Assembly (NCBI GenBank): GCA_018261615.1
Contig: JAGTSE010000008.1
Coordinates: 51,884-115,883, forward strand
Origin: Pseudomonadota bacterium
GTDB taxonomy: Bacteria; Pseudomonadota; Gammaproteobacteria; Enterobacterales; Enterobacteriaceae
Length of the DNA stretch: 64,000 bases
Direction: 5' to 3'
Numbering within the stretch: the stretch's first letter is position 1; every line of letters starts with the position of its first letter. Under the pieces are notes generated by a model, which was not told where the DNA came from, did no database searches, and saw nothing but the letters and a program-made list of their open reading frames with translations. Positions 51,616 through 61,065 of this stretch are shown piece after piece. Position numbers and translations under genes: made by a program.

Positions 51616-53754
51616 GTGAATATTATTGCCATCATGGGACCCCATGGCGTTTTCTACAAAGATGAGCCAATCAAGGAACTGGAACAGGCGCTACAGGCGC
51701 AAGGGTTTCATATTATTTGGCCCCGAAACAGTACCGACTTACTGAAGTTTATCGAACATAACCCGCGTATTTGCGGCGTGATCTTTGACTGGGATGAGTA
51801 CTCCCTCGATCTGTGCAGCGAGATTAATCAGCTAAATGAATATCTTCCGCTGTATGCATTTATCAATACCCAGCCCACCATGGATGTCAGCGCGCAGGAT
51901 ATGCGCATGGCGCTGTGGTTTTTCGAATACGCCCTTAGCGTGGCGGATGAGATTGCCACGCGGATTGTCCAGTACACCAAAGAGTATCTGGAAAACATCA
52001 CGCCGCCGTTTACCCGGGCGCTGTTCACCTATGTAAAAGAGGGAAAATACACCTTCTGCACGCCGGGGCATATGGCAGGGACGGCGTACCAGAAAAGCCC
52101 GGTAGGCTGCTTGTTTTACGATTTCTTCGGTGGCAATACTCTGAAAGCAGATGTTTCGATCTCTGTGACCGAGCTGGGATCGCTACTGGATCATACCGGT
52201 CCACATCTGGAGGCTGAAGAGTATATCGCCCGTACGTTTGGTGCCGAGCAGAGCTATATGGTGACCAATGGCACATCGACCTCCAACAAAATTGTCGGTA
52301 TGTATGCCGCACCAGCGGGCAGTACTCTGCTGATTGACCGTAATTGTCATAAATCGCTGGCGCATCTGTTGATGATGAGCGATGTCACGCCGCTGTGGCT
52401 GAAACCGGGACGTAACGCACTGGGGATTCTGGGCGGTATACCACGCCGCGAGTTTACCCATGCCAGCATCGAACAAAAAGTTGCGACCACAGCGGGAGCG
52501 CACTGGCCGGTACACGCGGTAATTACTAACTCCACGTATGATGGACTGCTGTACAACACCGATTGGATTAAAAAGACGCTGGATGTGCCGTCGATCCATT
52601 TTGATTCCGCCTGGGTGCCATACACCAATTTTCACCCTATTTATGCCGGAAAAAGCGGTATGAGCGGCGAGCGGGTGCCGGGGAAAGTCTTCTTTGAAAC
52701 ACAGTCGACACATAAAATGTTGGCGGCACTCTCGCAGGCATCGTTGATTCATATTAAAGGTGAATATGATGAGGACACGTTTAACGAAGCCTTTATGATG
52801 CACACCACCACATCGCCGAGCTATCCGCTAGTGGCATCGATCGAAACGGCCGCAGCGATGCTACGCGGGAACCCTGGTAAGCGCTTAATTAACCGCTCGG
52901 TTGAACGGGCGCTGTATTTTCGTAAAGAGGTGCAACGGCTTAAGGATGAAGCCGATGGCTGGTTCTTTGATATCTGGCAGCCGGAAGAGATTGATGAAGC
53001 TGACTGTTGGCCGGTCGCACCGGGTGAAACATGGCATGGTTTTCGCGATGCGGATGCCAATCATATGTTCCTCGATCCGGTCAAAGTGACCATCCTGACG
53101 CCCGGTATGGACGAGCAGGGAAATATGAGCGAGGAAGGGATCCCGGCGGCGCTGGTGGCGAAGTTTCTTGATGAACGCGGCGTGGTGGTGGAAAAAACCG
53201 GGCCGTATAACCTGCTGTTCCTGTTCAGTATCGGCATCGATAAAACTCGGGCAATGGGGTTGTTGCGTGGGCTGATGGAGTTCAAACGTGCCTACGATCT
53301 TAATCTGCGGGTGAAGAACATGTTGCCGGATCTCTACGCCGAAGATCCTGATTTCTATCGCAATATGCGGATTCAGGATCTTGCGCAGGGGATCCATAAG
53401 CTTATTCGCCAGCACGATCTACCGCGTTTGATGTTGCAAGCTTTCGATGTGCTGCCGGATATGAAGTTGACACCGCATCAGGCATGGCAGCGGCAAATCC
53501 AGGGCGAAGTGGAAACGGTAGAACTGGAAAAACTGATCGGGCGGATCTCGGCCAATATGATCCTGCCCTACCCGCCTGGTGTACCGCTGGTGATGCCCGG
53601 TGAAATGATTATTGACGCCAGCCGCCCGGTGCTTGATTTCCTGTTGATGCTATGCGCGATTGGTCGCCACTACCCAGGCTTTGAAACTGATATTCACGGC
53701 GCGAAACGGGATGAAGAGGGCACTTATCGGGTACGAGTCCTAAAAGCCCGCTAA
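51616..53754 (+). CDS. ldcC: Lysine decarboxylase LdcC (constitutive type)
   Basis: LdcC is a PLP enzyme that decarboxylates lysine to cadaverine. It has an N-terminal wing domain resembling a response regulator receiver (MNIIAIMGPHGVFYKDEPI), a fold-type I core with the PLP lysine K367 (STHKM) and the pocket TNGTSTSNKIV, and a C-terminal domain. The 712 residues and the position next to accA point to LdcC, not to CadA, which lies with cadB. The GTG start (51616) has ACGGAGG before it, as in E. coli. It is followed by yaeR after 58 bp. Confidence 0.95.
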   Translation: MNIIAIMGPHGVFYKDEPIKELEQALQAQGFHIIWPRNSTDLLKFIEHNPRICGVIFDWDEYSLDLCSEINQLNEYLPLYAFINTQPTMDVSAQDMRMALWFFEYALSVADEIATRIVQYTKEYLENITPPFTRALFTYVKEGKYTFCTPGHMAGTAYQKSPVGCLFYDFFGGNTLKADVSISVTELGSLLDHTGPHLEAEEYIARTFGAEQSYMVTNGTSTSNKIVGMYAAPAGSTLLIDRNCHKSLAHLLMMSDVTPLWLKPGRNALGILGGIPRREFTHASIEQKVATTAGAHWPVHAVITNSTYDGLLYNTDWIKKTLDVPSIHFDSAWVPYTNFHPIYAGKSGMSGERVPGKVFFETQSTHKMLAALSQASLIHIKGEYDEDTFNEAFMMHTTTSPSYPLVASIETAAAMLRGNPGKRLINRSVERALYFRKEVQRLKDEADGWFFDIWQPEEIDEADCWPVAPGETWHGFRDADANHMFLDPVKVTILTPGMDEQGNMSEEGIPAALVAKFLDERGVVVEKTGPYNLLFLFSIGIDKTRAMGLLRGLMEFKRAYDLNLRVKNMLPDLYAEDPDFYRNMRIQDLAQGIHKLIRQHDLPRLMLQAFDVLPDMKLTPHQAWQRQIQGEVETVELEKLIGRISANMILPYPPGVPLVMPGEMIIDASRPVLDFLLMLCAIGRHYPGFETDIHGAKRDEEGTYRVRVLKAR

Positions 53755-53812
53755 TTTGTTGCGGCTTGCTGTGGGCGGGGGTAACGTGCAGGCATTGAGA
53801 AAAGGAGAAACT

Positions 53813-54202
53813 ATGCTGGGTTTAAAACAGGTACATCACATTGCGATCATCGCCACTGATTATTCTGCAAGCAAAGCGTTCTACTGCGATATCCTTGGTT
53901 TTACACTACAGAATGAAGTCTATCGCGAGGCGCGTGATTCGTGGAAAGGCGATCTGGCGCTGAACGGGCAGTATGTGATTGAGCTGTTCTCCTTTCCGTT
54001 TCCGCCTGCGCGCCCCAGCCGCCCGGAAGCTTGCGGCCTGCGCCATCTGGCGTTCAGCGTTGATGACATCGACCAGGCGGTGGCGCATCTGGAATCGCAC
54101 GGCGTGAACTATGAAGCGATACGTGTCGATCCCTGCACCGATAAACGTTTCACCTTCTTTAACGATCCCGATGGCCTGCCGCTGGAGCTTTACCAGCAGT
54201 AA
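53813..54202 (+). CDS. yaeR: YaeR, VOC (glyoxalase/bleomycin resistance) family protein
   Basis: This 129-residue protein has two beta-alpha-beta-beta-beta modules of the vicinal oxygen chelate fold. Likely metal ligands are in VHHIAIIA, YVIELFSF, LRHLAFSV and LPLELYQQ. The reaction is unknown; glyoxalase I-like chemistry is only a family inference. The ATG at 53813 is preceded by AAAGGAG and matches E. coli; a longer frame upstream is unconserved. It lies between ldcC and tilS and is followed by a hairpin. Confidence 0.93.
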   Translation: MLGLKQVHHIAIIATDYSASKAFYCDILGFTLQNEVYREARDSWKGDLALNGQYVIELFSFPFPPARPSRPEACGLRHLAFSVDDIDQAVAHLESHGVNYEAIRVDPCTDKRFTFFNDPDGLPLELYQQ

Positions 54203-54219
54203 TACTTGCCACACAACAC

Positions 54220-54244
54220 GATGCCCGGTAACGTGCCGGGCATC
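54220..54244 (+). terminator. Hairpin between yaeR and tilS
   Basis: GATGCCCGG and CCGGGCATC form a perfect 9-bp stem with a 7-base loop 18 bp after yaeR; GCTTCCGTTTT follows. It could end yaeR transcripts partly before tilS. Confidence 0.7.
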
Positions 54245-54265
54245 GCTTCCGTTTTGAAAACCACT

Positions 54266-55561
54266 ATGACCATGCCACTTTTCGCGCCATTATCCACTGC
54301 ATCACGCCAGTTTCTGGTGGCCTTCAGCGGCGGGCTGGATTCGACCGTGTTGTTGCACCAAATGATGCTCTGGCGCGAGCAACAGCCCGATATCCGGCTA
54401 CGGGCAATCCATATCCATCATGGGCTTAGTCCGCATGCGAATGCGTGGGCTGAGCATTGCCTGTCGCTTTGTGAGCTCTGGCAGATTCCGCTAACGGTGC
54501 AATACGTGACGCTAGTCGATAATGGTGAGGGCATTGAAGCGCAGGCGCGTAAAGCGCGCTATCAGGCATTTCGTCAGGCGTTGACGCCCGGCGAAGTGCT
54601 GCTTACCGCGCAGCATCTGGATGATCAGTGCGAAACTATGCTGCTGGCGCTTAAGCGCGGCAGTGGGCCGGCCGGGCTTGCCGCGATGCCGCAAAGCTTA
54701 CCCTTTGCCGGAACGCAGCTTATCCGTCCGCTGCTCAACTCCTCGCGCGATACACTGTATCAATGGGCGCAGCAGCATGATTTGCGCTGGATTGAGGATG
54801 AAAGTAACGCTGATGTCCGTTTTGACCGTAACTTTTTGCGTTTGCAGGTGCTGCCGCTACTGACGGCGCGCTGGCCGCATTTCGCCGATGCCGTCGCGCG
54901 TAGCGCTGCGCTTTGTGGGGAGCAGGAGCAGTTGCTGGATGAGCTGCTGGCTGGCGAACTGGCGGCGGCGACTACGCAGGAAGGCGCGCTGAACATTGCG
55001 GCACTGCAGACGCTGAGCGAAGTTCGCCGCAATGCCCTGCTACGCCGCTGGCTGGCGCGGCAGGGTGCGGTGATGCCGTCCCGCGCAATGCTTAACCGCT
55101 TGTGGCTTGAAGTGGCGCAGGCGCGTGACGATGCGGATCCTTGCCTGCGGCTGGGCGAGTATGAAGTGCGTCGTTTTCAGGGCAATCTCTACTGGATTAA
55201 AACGCAGTTCAGCCAGCGCAATACGCAACTGAACTGGCCGACACTTTTTGCGCCGCTGTTGCTACCGGCCGGGCTGGGGGAACTGTTGCTGATCGCCGGA
55301 GGGGAATTACGGGCGCCAACTGCGGAAGAGAGGGTTTCTGTGCGTTTTCAGGCGTCTGGTTTGTTATATATCGCCGGTCGTCATGGCGGACGTAAACTGA
55401 AAAAAATCTGGCAGGAGTTCGGCGTGGCGCCCTGGCGGCGGGACACTACGCCGCTGCTGTTTTATGGCGAAACGTTAATCGCAGCGGCGGGCGTTTTTGC
55501 TACGCAACAAGGGCTTAAAACGGCCGGACAGGAAGGCGTGAAGTTGGTGTGGAAAAAGTAG
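54266..55561 (+). CDS. tilS: tRNA(Ile)-lysidine synthase
   Basis: TilS attaches lysine to C34 of tRNA(Ile2) with ATP, switching its codon from AUG to AUA; it is essential. The PP-loop SGGLDS is at 21-26 ([15 protein letters not shown]). [11 protein letters not shown] and [19 protein letters not shown] are family motifs, and the C-terminal domains end with [12 protein letters not shown]. The product is 431 residues (E. coli about 432). The ATG at 54266 was chosen because the hairpin lies just upstream; a second ATG two codons later is equally possible. The Shine-Dalgarno is weak. Confidence 0.95.
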   Translation: MTMPLFAPLSTASRQFLVAFSGGLDSTVLLHQMMLWREQQPDIRLRAIHIHHGLSPHANAWAEHCLSLCELWQIPLTVQYVTLVDNGEGIEAQARKARYQAFRQALTPGEVLLTAQHLDDQCETMLLALKRGSGPAGLAAMPQSLPFAGTQLIRPLLNSSRDTLYQWAQQHDLRWIEDESNADVRFDRNFLRLQVLPLLTARWPHFADAVARSAALCGEQEQLLDELLAGELAAATTQEGALNIAALQTLSEVRRNALLRRWLARQGAVMPSRAMLNRLWLEVAQARDDADPCLRLGEYEVRRFQGNLYWIKTQFSQRNTQLNWPTLFAPLLLPAGLGELLLIAGGELRAPTAEERVSVRFQASGLLYIAGRHGGRKLKKIWQEFGVAPWRRDTTPLLFYGETLIAAAGVFATQQGLKTAGQEGVKLVWKK

Positions 55562-55588
55562 AGGGCAGCCTGCGCTGCCCGTTGAATA

Positions 55589-55849
55589 TCAGGACTCGCT
55601 CACCACGACGGTGCCGATTTCAGGATGGCTGAAGCTGGCAATTTTATCGAGTCGCACTTCTCGTGAGACGCCTGCGACATCAACTACCAGATACTCCACG
55701 TTTTTACGTGAGACTAAATCGTTGGCTTTGGCGCTGAGCACCTCGCCGTCTTTCAATTCCAGCGCCAATAAAAGATGATGCTGGCAGGCGAGTTCAAGGT
55801 TGTCATAGTCATCACAGTTGATGGGTTGATAGGCATCATTCATTGACAT
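55589..55849 (-). CDS. rof: Rho-binding antiterminator Rof (YaeO)
   Basis: Rof binds the primary RNA site of Rho and inhibits Rho-dependent termination. This small acidic Sm-like protein (84-86 residues) has [32 protein letters not shown] and the end [15 protein letters not shown], nearly identical to E. coli. Two ATGs are possible: 55849 (GGTGAG upstream) or 55843, two codons later, which is the start at the equivalent E. coli position. It overlaps the end of yaeP by 8-14 bp, so their translation is coupled. Confidence 0.95.
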   Translation of the reverse strand: MSMNDAYQPINCDDYDNLELACQHHLLLALELKDGEVLSAKANDLVSRKNVEYLVVDVAGVSREVRLDKIASFSHPEIGTVVVSES

Positions 55850-56036
55850 AATCGCTCACCAGTAAGTTCGCGGCTGCATATGCCGCCTTTTCCCTGACCG
55901 ACTCTGAAAGGGTGTCATCCGACGCCATTTCATTCAGCACTTTCAACACGCACCCCAGCGCATCCGGGATATACCCCAAATCTCCGCTGGCGATTTCCGC
56001 ATACCGTTTGCGTACTAACTCACAATAATTGTTCAC
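55836..56036 (-). CDS. yaeP: YaeP, UPF0253 family small protein
   Basis: This 66-residue protein is the same length as E. coli YaeP and almost the same sequence ([39 protein letters not shown]). It appears soluble and helical, with no known function. The start is GTG at 56036 with a strong AGGAGGAG before it. It is co-transcribed with rof, which it overlaps; a role linked with Rof is an inference from that pairing only. Confidence 0.93.
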   Translation of the reverse strand: MNNYCELVRKRYAEIASGDLGYIPDALGCVLKVLNEMASDDTLSESVREKAAYAAANLLVSDYVNE

Positions 56037-56231
56037 ATCTCCTCCTGTCAGCTACCTGACTTTACTGTGAGATAACACTAAGCCTACGAAGATTAATACT
56101 GTTTAGCAAGGCGACTATAACATAGCTTAACCGCCATTATCAGCGTGATGGCGTATGATGCGCACAAGAGATAACAGCGCTTTAATCCCGAATTCGCTAC
56201 AATAGCGGCCATTTTATGCAGGAGTGGTGTT

Positions 56232-56777
56232 ATGGCCTTAAAAGCGACTATTTATAAAGCGATGGTGAATGTTGCCGATCTGGATCGTAATCAGTTTTTA
56301 GATGCGACGCTGACGCTGGCCCGCCATCCTTCCGAAACCCAGGAGCGCATGATGCTGCGCCTGCTGGCGTGGATCAAATACGCCGATGAGCGGCTGCAAT
56401 TTACCCGCGGCCTGAGCGCTGAAGATGAGCCGGAAGCCTGGTTGCGTAATGATTATCTGGGAATTGATTTGTGGATCGAACTGGGGCTGCCGGACGAAAA
56501 ACGGTTGAAGAAATCCTGTACACAGGCGAAAGAAGTGGCGTTATTTGCCTATAATTCCCGGGCGGCGCAGATCTGGTGGCAGCAAAATCAAAGCCGCTGC
56601 GCGAGCTTCGGCAACTTAAGCATCTGGTATCTGGATGATGAGCAACTGGCAGCGCTCAGCGCGTTTGCCAACGATCGCACCATGGCGCTACAGGCTACCT
56701 TGCAGGATGGCGCCATTTGGCTTTCCGATAATACGCAGAATCGGGAAATCCACCTTGAAGCCTGGCAGCAGCCATGA
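56232..56777 (+). CDS. yaeQ: YaeQ family protein
   Basis: This 181-residue cytoplasmic protein is of the same length as E. coli YaeQ, starting [20 protein letters not shown]. The fold is related to PD-(D/E)xK nucleases in solved family members, but no activity is established; an early claim of a link with RfaH transcription was not sustained to my knowledge. AGGAG precedes the ATG by 7 bp. It overlaps arfB by four bases (ATGA), so the pair is coupled. It is divergent from yaeP-rof. Confidence 0.93.
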   Translation: MALKATIYKAMVNVADLDRNQFLDATLTLARHPSETQERMMLRLLAWIKYADERLQFTRGLSAEDEPEAWLRNDYLGIDLWIELGLPDEKRLKKSCTQAKEVALFAYNSRAAQIWWQQNQSRCASFGNLSIWYLDDEQLAALSAFANDRTMALQATLQDGAIWLSDNTQNREIHLEAWQQP

Positions 56778-57196
56778 TTACGATCTCCCGCACTGTCTCC
56801 ATTGCTGAGGATGAGCTGGAGATCACCGCTGTGCGGGCGCAGGGTGCGGGTGGCCAACATGTGAATAAAAGTTCGACCGCTATCCACCTGCGTTTTGATA
56901 TTCGGGCGTCAAGCCTGCCTGAGTATTATAAGGCGCGTCTACTGGAGGCTTCGCACCATCTGATCAGTAGCGATGGCTGGGTTGTGATAAAAGCGCAGGA
57001 ATATCGCAGCCAGGAGATGAACCGCGAAGCGGCGATCGCTCGCTTGGTGGCATTGATCAAAGAATTGACCTCAGTGCAAAAAAGCCGTCGTGCAACGCGT
57101 CCGACCCGCGCATCGAAAGAGCGCCGGTTAACGGGCAAGGCGCAAAAGTCATCGGTAAAAGCGCTGCGTGGGAAAGTCCGTCGCCATGATGGCTGA
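56774..57196 (+). CDS. arfB: Alternative ribosome-rescue factor B (peptidyl-tRNA hydrolase)
   Basis: ArfB (YaeJ) rescues ribosomes stalled on non-stop mRNA. The release-factor-like domain has GGQ at 26-28 ([18 protein letters not shown]). The basic C-terminal tail ([17 protein letters not shown] ... [10 protein letters not shown]) inserts in the empty mRNA channel. The 140 residues equal E. coli. It is coupled with yaeQ upstream and lies 35 bp before nlpE. Confidence 0.97.
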   Translation: MITISRTVSIAEDELEITAVRAQGAGGQHVNKSSTAIHLRFDIRASSLPEYYKARLLEASHHLISSDGWVVIKAQEYRSQEMNREAAIARLVALIKELTSVQKSRRATRPTRASKERRLTGKAQKSSVKALRGKVRRHDG

Positions 57197-57231
57197 CGGT
57201 CAACAATAGAATTGTGCATAAGGAATCGAGT

Positions 57232-57927
57232 GTGAAAAAAACGATTTTATCTCTGCTGGCCGGGGGTACGCTGTTTGCCCTTTTCGGCTGTAATAATCGG
57301 GGGGACACCGAGATGGTGCAGCCGACGCAAATTGAAGAGCTGAAACCGATGCAGCAGAGCTGGCGCGGTGTTTTACCCTGTGCCGATTGTGAAGGTATCG
57401 AAACGTCGCTGTTTCTGGAAAAGGATGGCAGTTGGGTGATGAACCAGCGCTACCAGGGTGGAAAAGGCCCGGCGGTCTTTGGCTCTTACGGTAACTGGGC
57501 GCGCACGGCCGATAAACTGATCCTTACCGACACGCAGGGTGAAAAAACCTGGTTCCGTGCGAAAGGCGATGCACTGGAGATGCTGGATCGGGAAGGCAAT
57601 CCGATTCACTCGCAACTGAACTACACGCTGCAACCGGTGAATGCGTCGCTTCCGGCTACGCCGATGGCGATGCGCGGTATGTACAGGTATCTAGCCGATG
57701 CGGCAGTCTTTACAGATTGTGCAACCGGGAAGCAGGTTGCAGTGGCAAGTAATGCTCAGCTTGAGCGTGATTATGCGGTTGCGCGCGGTACCGAAAGCAG
57801 AGCGATTCTGCTGGTGGTGGAAGGGCATTTTGCCTTTGAACCGAACCCGGATACCGGTGCGCCACAGAAAGTGCTGGTCATTAATAAGAAAGGGCAGTTC
57901 AGCGCCGATAAAGACTGTGATGATTAA
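57232..57927 (+). CDS. nlpE: Outer-membrane lipoprotein NlpE (CutF), envelope stress sensor
   Basis: NlpE senses surface contact and lipoprotein sorting defects and signals through CpxA. The lipoprotein signal peptide ends LFALFGC with lipidated Cys20. The N-terminal domain has the CxxC motif (LPCADCEGIETSLFLEKDG), and the C-terminal OB-like domain has further cysteines (TDCATGK, KDCDD). The product is 231 residues (E. coli 236). The GTG at 57232 was chosen, as E. coli begins with MVKKA at this place and AAGGA lies upstream. The C-terminal half is less conserved. K-12 has yaeF next; here a palindrome takes that place. Confidence 0.95.
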   Translation: MKKTILSLLAGGTLFALFGCNNRGDTEMVQPTQIEELKPMQQSWRGVLPCADCEGIETSLFLEKDGSWVMNQRYQGGKGPAVFGSYGNWARTADKLILTDTQGEKTWFRAKGDALEMLDREGNPIHSQLNYTLQPVNASLPATPMAMRGMYRYLADAAVFTDCATGKQVAVASNAQLERDYAVARGTESRAILLVVEGHFAFEPNPDTGAPQKVLVINKKGQFSADKDCDD

Positions 57928-57946
57928 GCTTCCGGCACCATAAAAA

Positions 57947-57990
57947 ACTGCACCTTACTCAGTTGGTGTCCAACTTTTGGGGTGCAGTCC
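57947..57990. repeat. Nested palindrome between nlpE and proS, resembling IS3-family ends
   Basis: The outer arms ACTGCACC (57947-57954) and GGTGCAGT (57981-57988) enclose the inner arms AGTTGG (57961-57966) and CCAACT (57970-57975). On the minus strand it reads ACTGCACCCCAAAAGTTGG, similar to terminal repeats of IS3/IS150-type elements. No transposase sequence is present. It probably also works as a terminator between the convergent genes, with a T-run after it at 58001-58006. Confidence 0.6.
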
Positions 57991-58012
57991 ACGAGCGGGG
58001 TTTTTTGTCGGC

Positions 58013-59731
58013 TTAGCCTTTAATGGCTTTCACCAGGTAATCAAGGATGTCGCCGGTTTTGATGAGCTGCTTCTCGCCGTTGCGACGATATTTGTATTCA
58101 ATATCGTCGTTGTCGAGGTTGCGATCGCCGATCACCACCGTGTGCGGGATACCGATCAGTTCCATATCAGCAAACATCACGCCCGGACGCTCTTTACGGT
58201 CATCCATAAGCACTTCAATGCCCTGCGCGCGCAGTTCGGCGTAGAGTTTTTCCGCCAGTTCCTGCACGCGGTAGGATTTGTGCATATTCATCGGCAGCAG
58301 CGCAACCTGGAACGGCGCAATAGCGTCCGGCCAGATGATCCCGCGCTCGTCGTTGTTCTGCTCGATCGCTGCAGCTACCACGCGCGTTACACCGATACCG
58401 TAGCAGCCCATAGTCAGGATCTGGTTGCGACCATCTTCACCCTGTACAGCCGCGTTCAGCGCCTGGGAATATTTGGTGCCGAGCTGGAAAATATGTCCCA
58501 CTTCGATACCGCGTTTAATCAGCAACGTGCCTTTACCGTCCGGACTTGGATCGCCAGCAACGACGTTACGGATATCCGCCACTTCCGGCGTTACTACATC
58601 GCGATCCCAGTTGATGCCGAAGTAGTGTTTACCGTCGATATTCGCGCCTGCAGAGAAGTCGCTCATCGCGGCAACGGTTCGGTCGATCACCAACGGAATT
58701 GACATATTAACCGGGCCAAGGGAGCCAGGACCGGCATTGACTACGGTGCGAATTTCCGCTTCGGTGGCGAAAGTTAACGGTGCTGCAACCTGCGGCAGTT
58801 TTTCCGCTTTCACTTCGTTCAGCTCGTGGTCGCCGCGTACCAGCAGCGCGACCAACGGGTAGCTACTGCCTTCCACGGCTTTCACCAGCAGCGTTTTTAC
58901 CGTTTTCTCAATCGGCAGATTGAACTGTTCAACCAGCTCGGCGATGGTTTTAGCGTTTGGCGTATCAACCAGCGTCATTTCCTGCGTGGCGGCAGCGCGC
59001 GGTTCTTTTGGTGCCAGCGCTTCGGCAAACTCGATGTTGGCGGCGAAATCGGAGGAGTCAGAGAAAATTACATCATCTTCACCACTCTGCGCCAGAACCT
59101 GGAATTCATGGGATGCGCTACCGCCGATCGAACCGGTATCGGCCTGTACAGCGCGGAAATCCAGCCCCATACGGCTGAAGATTTTGCTGTAGGCGGCGTA
59201 CATTGCATCATAAGTTTCCTGCAAGGATTCCTGAGAAGTATGGAAAGAGTAAGCATCTTTCATCAGGAATTCGCGGGAACGCATAACGCCAAAGCGCGGG
59301 CGCACTTCATCGCGGAACTTGGTCTGGATCTGGAAGAAGTTCAGCGGCAGCTGTTTGTAGGAATTCAGTTCGTTACGGATCAGATCGGTGATGACTTCTT
59401 CGTGAGTCGGGCCGAGGACGAACGGGCGATCGCCGCGATCAACAAAACGCAGCAGTTCCGGGCCATACTGCTCCCAGCGGCCGCTTTCCTGCCACAGATC
59501 GGCTGGCTGCACCACTGGCATGGACACCTCAATCGCACCGGCGTTATTCATCTCTTCACGCACGATGTTTTCGACTTTTTTCAGGACGCGCAGACCGGTC
59601 GGCAGCCAGGTGTATAACCCGGAGGCCAGTTTGCGGATCATCCCGGCGCGCAGCATCAACTGGTGGCTGATGACTTCGGCGTCGGCAGGCGTCTCCTTCA
59701 GAGTGGAGAGCAAGTATTGGCTAGTACGCAT
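58013..59731 (-). CDS. proS: Proline-tRNA ligase
   Basis: ProS is a class II synthetase with an editing domain. Motif 2 is in [17 protein letters not shown], the YbaK-like INS editing domain (about 224-407) separates motifs 2 and 3, and motif 3 is GIGVTRVV; an anticodon-binding domain follows ([10 protein letters not shown] to the end KAIKG). The product is 572 residues as in E. coli. The ATG at 59731 matches [13 protein letters not shown]; 18 further upstream codons are open but unconserved. It is convergent with nlpE and 111 bp from trmO. Confidence 0.98.
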   Translation of the reverse strand: MRTSQYLLSTLKETPADAEVISHQLMLRAGMIRKLASGLYTWLPTGLRVLKKVENIVREEMNNAGAIEVSMPVVQPADLWQESGRWEQYGPELLRFVDRGDRPFVLGPTHEEVITDLIRNELNSYKQLPLNFFQIQTKFRDEVRPRFGVMRSREFLMKDAYSFHTSQESLQETYDAMYAAYSKIFSRMGLDFRAVQADTGSIGGSASHEFQVLAQSGEDDVIFSDSSDFAANIEFAEALAPKEPRAAATQEMTLVDTPNAKTIAELVEQFNLPIEKTVKTLLVKAVEGSSYPLVALLVRGDHELNEVKAEKLPQVAAPLTFATEAEIRTVVNAGPGSLGPVNMSIPLVIDRTVAAMSDFSAGANIDGKHYFGINWDRDVVTPEVADIRNVVAGDPSPDGKGTLLIKRGIEVGHIFQLGTKYSQALNAAVQGEDGRNQILTMGCYGIGVTRVVAAAIEQNNDERGIIWPDAIAPFQVALLPMNMHKSYRVQELAEKLYAELRAQGIEVLMDDRKERPGVMFADMELIGIPHTVVIGDRNLDNDDIEYKYRRNGEKQLIKTGDILDYLVKAIKG

Positions 59732-59842
59732 GTTGTTACGGTTCCATTTGGACAATCGGAACAGGCCCAAAATCAGGCCTGACACAAAAAAGTGGTTTAG
59801 TTTATCAGCCTGGCAGAGATGCCAAAAGAGAGGGGAATAAAA

Positions 59843-60553
59843 TTAGCGCGCTTCCAGCGCAAAGACTTCGAATCCCACCGCCGTTACGCGCCAGCGCACA
59901 TTAAAATCCAGCAGCCAGACGGCGTAAGTTTTCCCTTGCTCTTCCTCTTTTCTGTAGGCTGGACGCGGATCCTGCGCCAGCACTTCCAGCAAAAAGGCTT
60001 TGAAGTGGGGATAACGCTTTTCCAGCCCGCTAAGCTGCGACTCCACCTCGGTTGTAAAGCTAACCGGGATACCGGCAACCGGCGCCTGCTGCGCATAGCT
60101 GGCCTGTGCATTGGGCATGGCTTCGGCAAAGGGCAGATAAGGTTTGATATCCACCACCGGCGTGCCATCGACCAGATCCAGGCTACCGAGCTGTAAAATC
60201 ACCTGATCTTTATGGCAGTGGATCCCTTTTAATTCGACCAGCGACATGCCGATCGGATTGGGGCGAAACGTTGATCGTGTGGCGAACACCCCCATTTTTG
60301 CATTGCCCCCGAGCCGCGGCGGGCGCACGGTAGGACGCCATCCGCCTTCCATCGTTTGATGAAAAACGAAAAGCACCCACAAATGGCTGAACCCTTCAAG
60401 GCCGCGCACTGCATCGGGTTTATTATAGGGAGGAAGCAAGTGAAGTTCGCCGCCGCCATGCTTCACCAGACCTGGCTGGCGCGGTACGGCAAACTTCTCT
60501 TTATACGGTGAACGGATGACACCTATTTGCCCGAAAGCAAAGGTACTACTCAT
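59843..60553 (-). CDS. trmO: tRNA (N6-threonylcarbamoyladenosine(37)-N6)-methyltransferase TrmO
   Basis: TrmO (formerly TsaA/YaeB) methylates t6A37 of tRNA(Thr) to m6t6A using SAM. It has the family beta-barrel with VPRQPGLV, RPTVRPPRLGG and GVFATRSTFRPNPIGMS, then VDIKPYLPFAE. The product is 236 residues (E. coli 235). The ATG overlaps the rcsF stop (ATGA), so it is translationally coupled to rcsF. Confidence 0.95.
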   Translation of the reverse strand: MSSTFAFGQIGVIRSPYKEKFAVPRQPGLVKHGGGELHLLPPYNKPDAVRGLEGFSHLWVLFVFHQTMEGGWRPTVRPPRLGGNAKMGVFATRSTFRPNPIGMSLVELKGIHCHKDQVILQLGSLDLVDGTPVVDIKPYLPFAEAMPNAQASYAQQAPVAGIPVSFTTEVESQLSGLEKRYPHFKAFLLEVLAQDPRPAYRKEEEQGKTYAVWLLDFNVRWRVTAVGFEVFALEAR

Positions 60554-60957
60554 TTTGCCGAAACATCGAGGGCGGAACCTACGCAGATGGCCTGGCGGTA
60601 GCAGCCCGGAGTACCGCTGGTCACTTCACAGCTATGTAGCAGAACGGCGTTGGCTTTGGCTTTTTTCGCAGCATTAATCTGCATGCGTTTGCGGGCGGTC
60701 GGGATGTTCGGCGGGGAGTCCTGGTTGCTGGCCTGACAGGATTCACCGGTTACTTCACCCAGATCGCGGAACGGTTTACCCACTAAATCTTGTGCATCAG
60801 TGATGATGCGTACCGGGGCAGGGCGTATCACTTTCGGTTTTACCGGCTCTGGTTTTGGCGTCACAGCGCTACTTTGTACCGGTTCGACAGGGGATCTGCT
60901 TAGCAGGGAGCAGCCGCTCAACATGAGTGCTAATAAACAGATCGGTAAAGCGCGCAT
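60550..60957 (-). CDS. rcsF: RcsF, outer-membrane lipoprotein sensor of the Rcs phosphorelay
   Basis: RcsF senses cell-wall and LPS stress, passing through BamA-OMP complexes and relieving IgaA inhibition of Rcs. The lipobox is LMLSGC with Cys16; then a proline-rich linker (VTPKPEPVKPKVIRPAPV) and a C-terminal domain with four cysteines (GESCQASN, LHSCEVTSGTPGCYRQAICVG) that form two disulfides. The product is 135 residues, like E. coli (134). It is followed by overlapping trmO; metQ lies upstream behind a terminator. Confidence 0.97.
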   Translation of the reverse strand: MRALPICLLALMLSGCSLLSRSPVEPVQSSAVTPKPEPVKPKVIRPAPVRIITDAQDLVGKPFRDLGEVTGESCQASNQDSPPNIPTARKRMQINAAKKAKANAVLLHSCEVTSGTPGCYRQAICVGSALDVSAK

Positions 60958-61019
60958 AATCTTTCCTCAAAGTGATTTTCTTAACGCCGCTTATTGAATC
61001 AGGGACGTGTACAAATGAC

Positions 61020-61041
61020 AAGGCGGGCTTTCGCCCGCCTT
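61020..61041 (-). terminator. Probable terminator of metNIQ
   Basis: AAGGCGGGC and GCCCGCCTT form a perfect 9-bp stem with a 4-base loop, 24 bp past the metQ stop. The T-tract is weak on the minus strand. Confidence 0.7.
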
Positions 61042-61065
61042 GAATGATATTACAGACTGAGGAGA

